NCBI GenBank assembly: GCA_913045265.1
Contig: CAJWQX010000091.1
Location: 1 to 6,711, forward strand
DNA length: 6,711 bases
Origin: UBA11889 sp002313255
Lineage (GTDB): Bacteria > Pseudomonadota > Gammaproteobacteria > Pseudomonadales > Azotimanducaceae
Direction: 5' to 3'
Part shown: one piece after another, positions 6,425 through 6,711 of the stretch
Layout: every line of letters begins with the position of its first letter
How positions within the stretch are numbered: position 1 is the first letter of the stretch
Made by a program: the position numbers and the translations under genes
Notes under the pieces: model-generated
What the model saw: the letters and a program-made list of their open reading frames with translations, nothing else
Database searches by the model: none
What the model was told of the DNA's origin: nothing

Positions 6425-6711
6425 GTGACGGCAAACAGCATGGATGAACTCGTCTCGCTCTGTAAGCGTCGCGGATTCATCTTTCAATCTAGCGAAATCT
6501 ATGGCGGTTTGCAGGGTCTTTACGATTACGGCCCCCTTGGCGTGGAACTCAAAAACAACCTCAAACAGGCATGGTGGCGAGCCATGGTCTACGACCGCGA
6601 CGACGTCGAGGGCCTCGATGCCGCTGTTTTAACTCACCCCCAGGTGCTCAAATACTCAGGGCACGAGGACACGTTCTCCGACCCCCTCATTGATTGCCGT
6701 GACTGCAAGTC
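6425..6711 (+). CDS. glyQS: Glycyl-tRNA synthetase, dimeric (alpha2) type, N-terminal 95 codons
   Basis: Cytoplasmic class II aminoacyl-tRNA synthetase that charges tRNA-Gly, cut by the window edge. The visible N-terminus reads like bacterial single-chain GlyRS: 'LCKRRGFIFQSSEIYGG' (12-28), 'YDYGPLG' (33-39) entering the motif 1 helix (about 40-55), then 'DVEGLD' (60-65) and 'YSGHEDTFSDPLIDCRDC' (77-94), including the C91-x-x-C94 pair of the insert. I prefer the GTG at 6425 because it gives the common 'ANS(L/M)DELVSLCKRRGF' beginning and has AGGA (6414-6417) 7 nt upstream. The ATG at 6440 is in frame, five codons later, with GAGGTGA (6422-6428) 11 nt upstream, and is the alternative. It is an unlinked housekeeping gene divergent from the transporter operon. 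Identity is certain; start choice is moderate. Confidence 0.94.
   Translation, partial: MTANSMDELVSLCKRRGFIFQSSEIYGGLQGLYDYGPLGVELKNNLKQAWWRAMVYDRDDVEGLDAAVLTHPQVLKYSGHEDTFSDPLIDCRDCK

Overview
The window holds one strand-coherent minus-strand operon for a peptide/nickel-type (Dpp/Opp class) ABC importer. It is followed downstream by a truncated phytanoyl-CoA dioxygenase (PhyH) family gene. At the right edge, divergent on the plus strand, is the start of a glycyl-tRNA synthetase gene. Base composition looks moderate-GC and codon use looks uniform, with no sign of a junction, insertion sequence or foreign island. The substrate-binding protein has a signal-peptidase-I type leader rather than a lipobox, which fits a diderm (Gram-negative) bacterium with a periplasm. 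The dimeric (alpha2) GlyRS type and the PhyH gene do not fix the taxon. An environmental, possibly marine, Pseudomonadota-like genome is my guess only.

Layout in transcription order on the minus strand: DppB-type permease (6215-5265), DppC-type permease (5268-4372), family 5 solute-binding protein (4371-2671), DppD-type ATPase (2670-1690), DppF-type ATPase (likely 1693-665), a 68-nt gap with no evident terminator, then PhyH (596-1, running off the window). All four junctions inside the transporter are overlaps or direct abutments (ATGA, TAG|TTG, TAA|ATG, GTGA), so the five subunits are almost certainly translationally coupled. The binding protein sits third, between permeases and ATPases, rather than first as in E. 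coli dppABCDF.

Together the five genes encode a complete importer: a periplasmic receptor, a two-subunit membrane channel and two cytoplasmic ATPases. Each ATPase carries the C-terminal four-cysteine element of this subfamily. The substrate cannot be read from sequence. The receptor has unusual N-lobe spacing and a lone Cys-Ser-Cys motif. The downstream Fe(II)/2-oxoglutarate oxygenase may act on the imported compound, but this is inference.

The 209-nt divergent intergenic region (6216-6424) contains a plausible sigma-70 promoter for glyS, a strong Shine-Dalgarno for the first permease, and three copies of TTCAAG/CTTGAA, two of them forming a perfect 7-bp inverted repeat. I see no RNA genes, CRISPR, mobile elements or a wholly new system. 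The most interesting points are the transporter-PhyH linkage, the divergent receptor and the repeat motif upstream of the operon.
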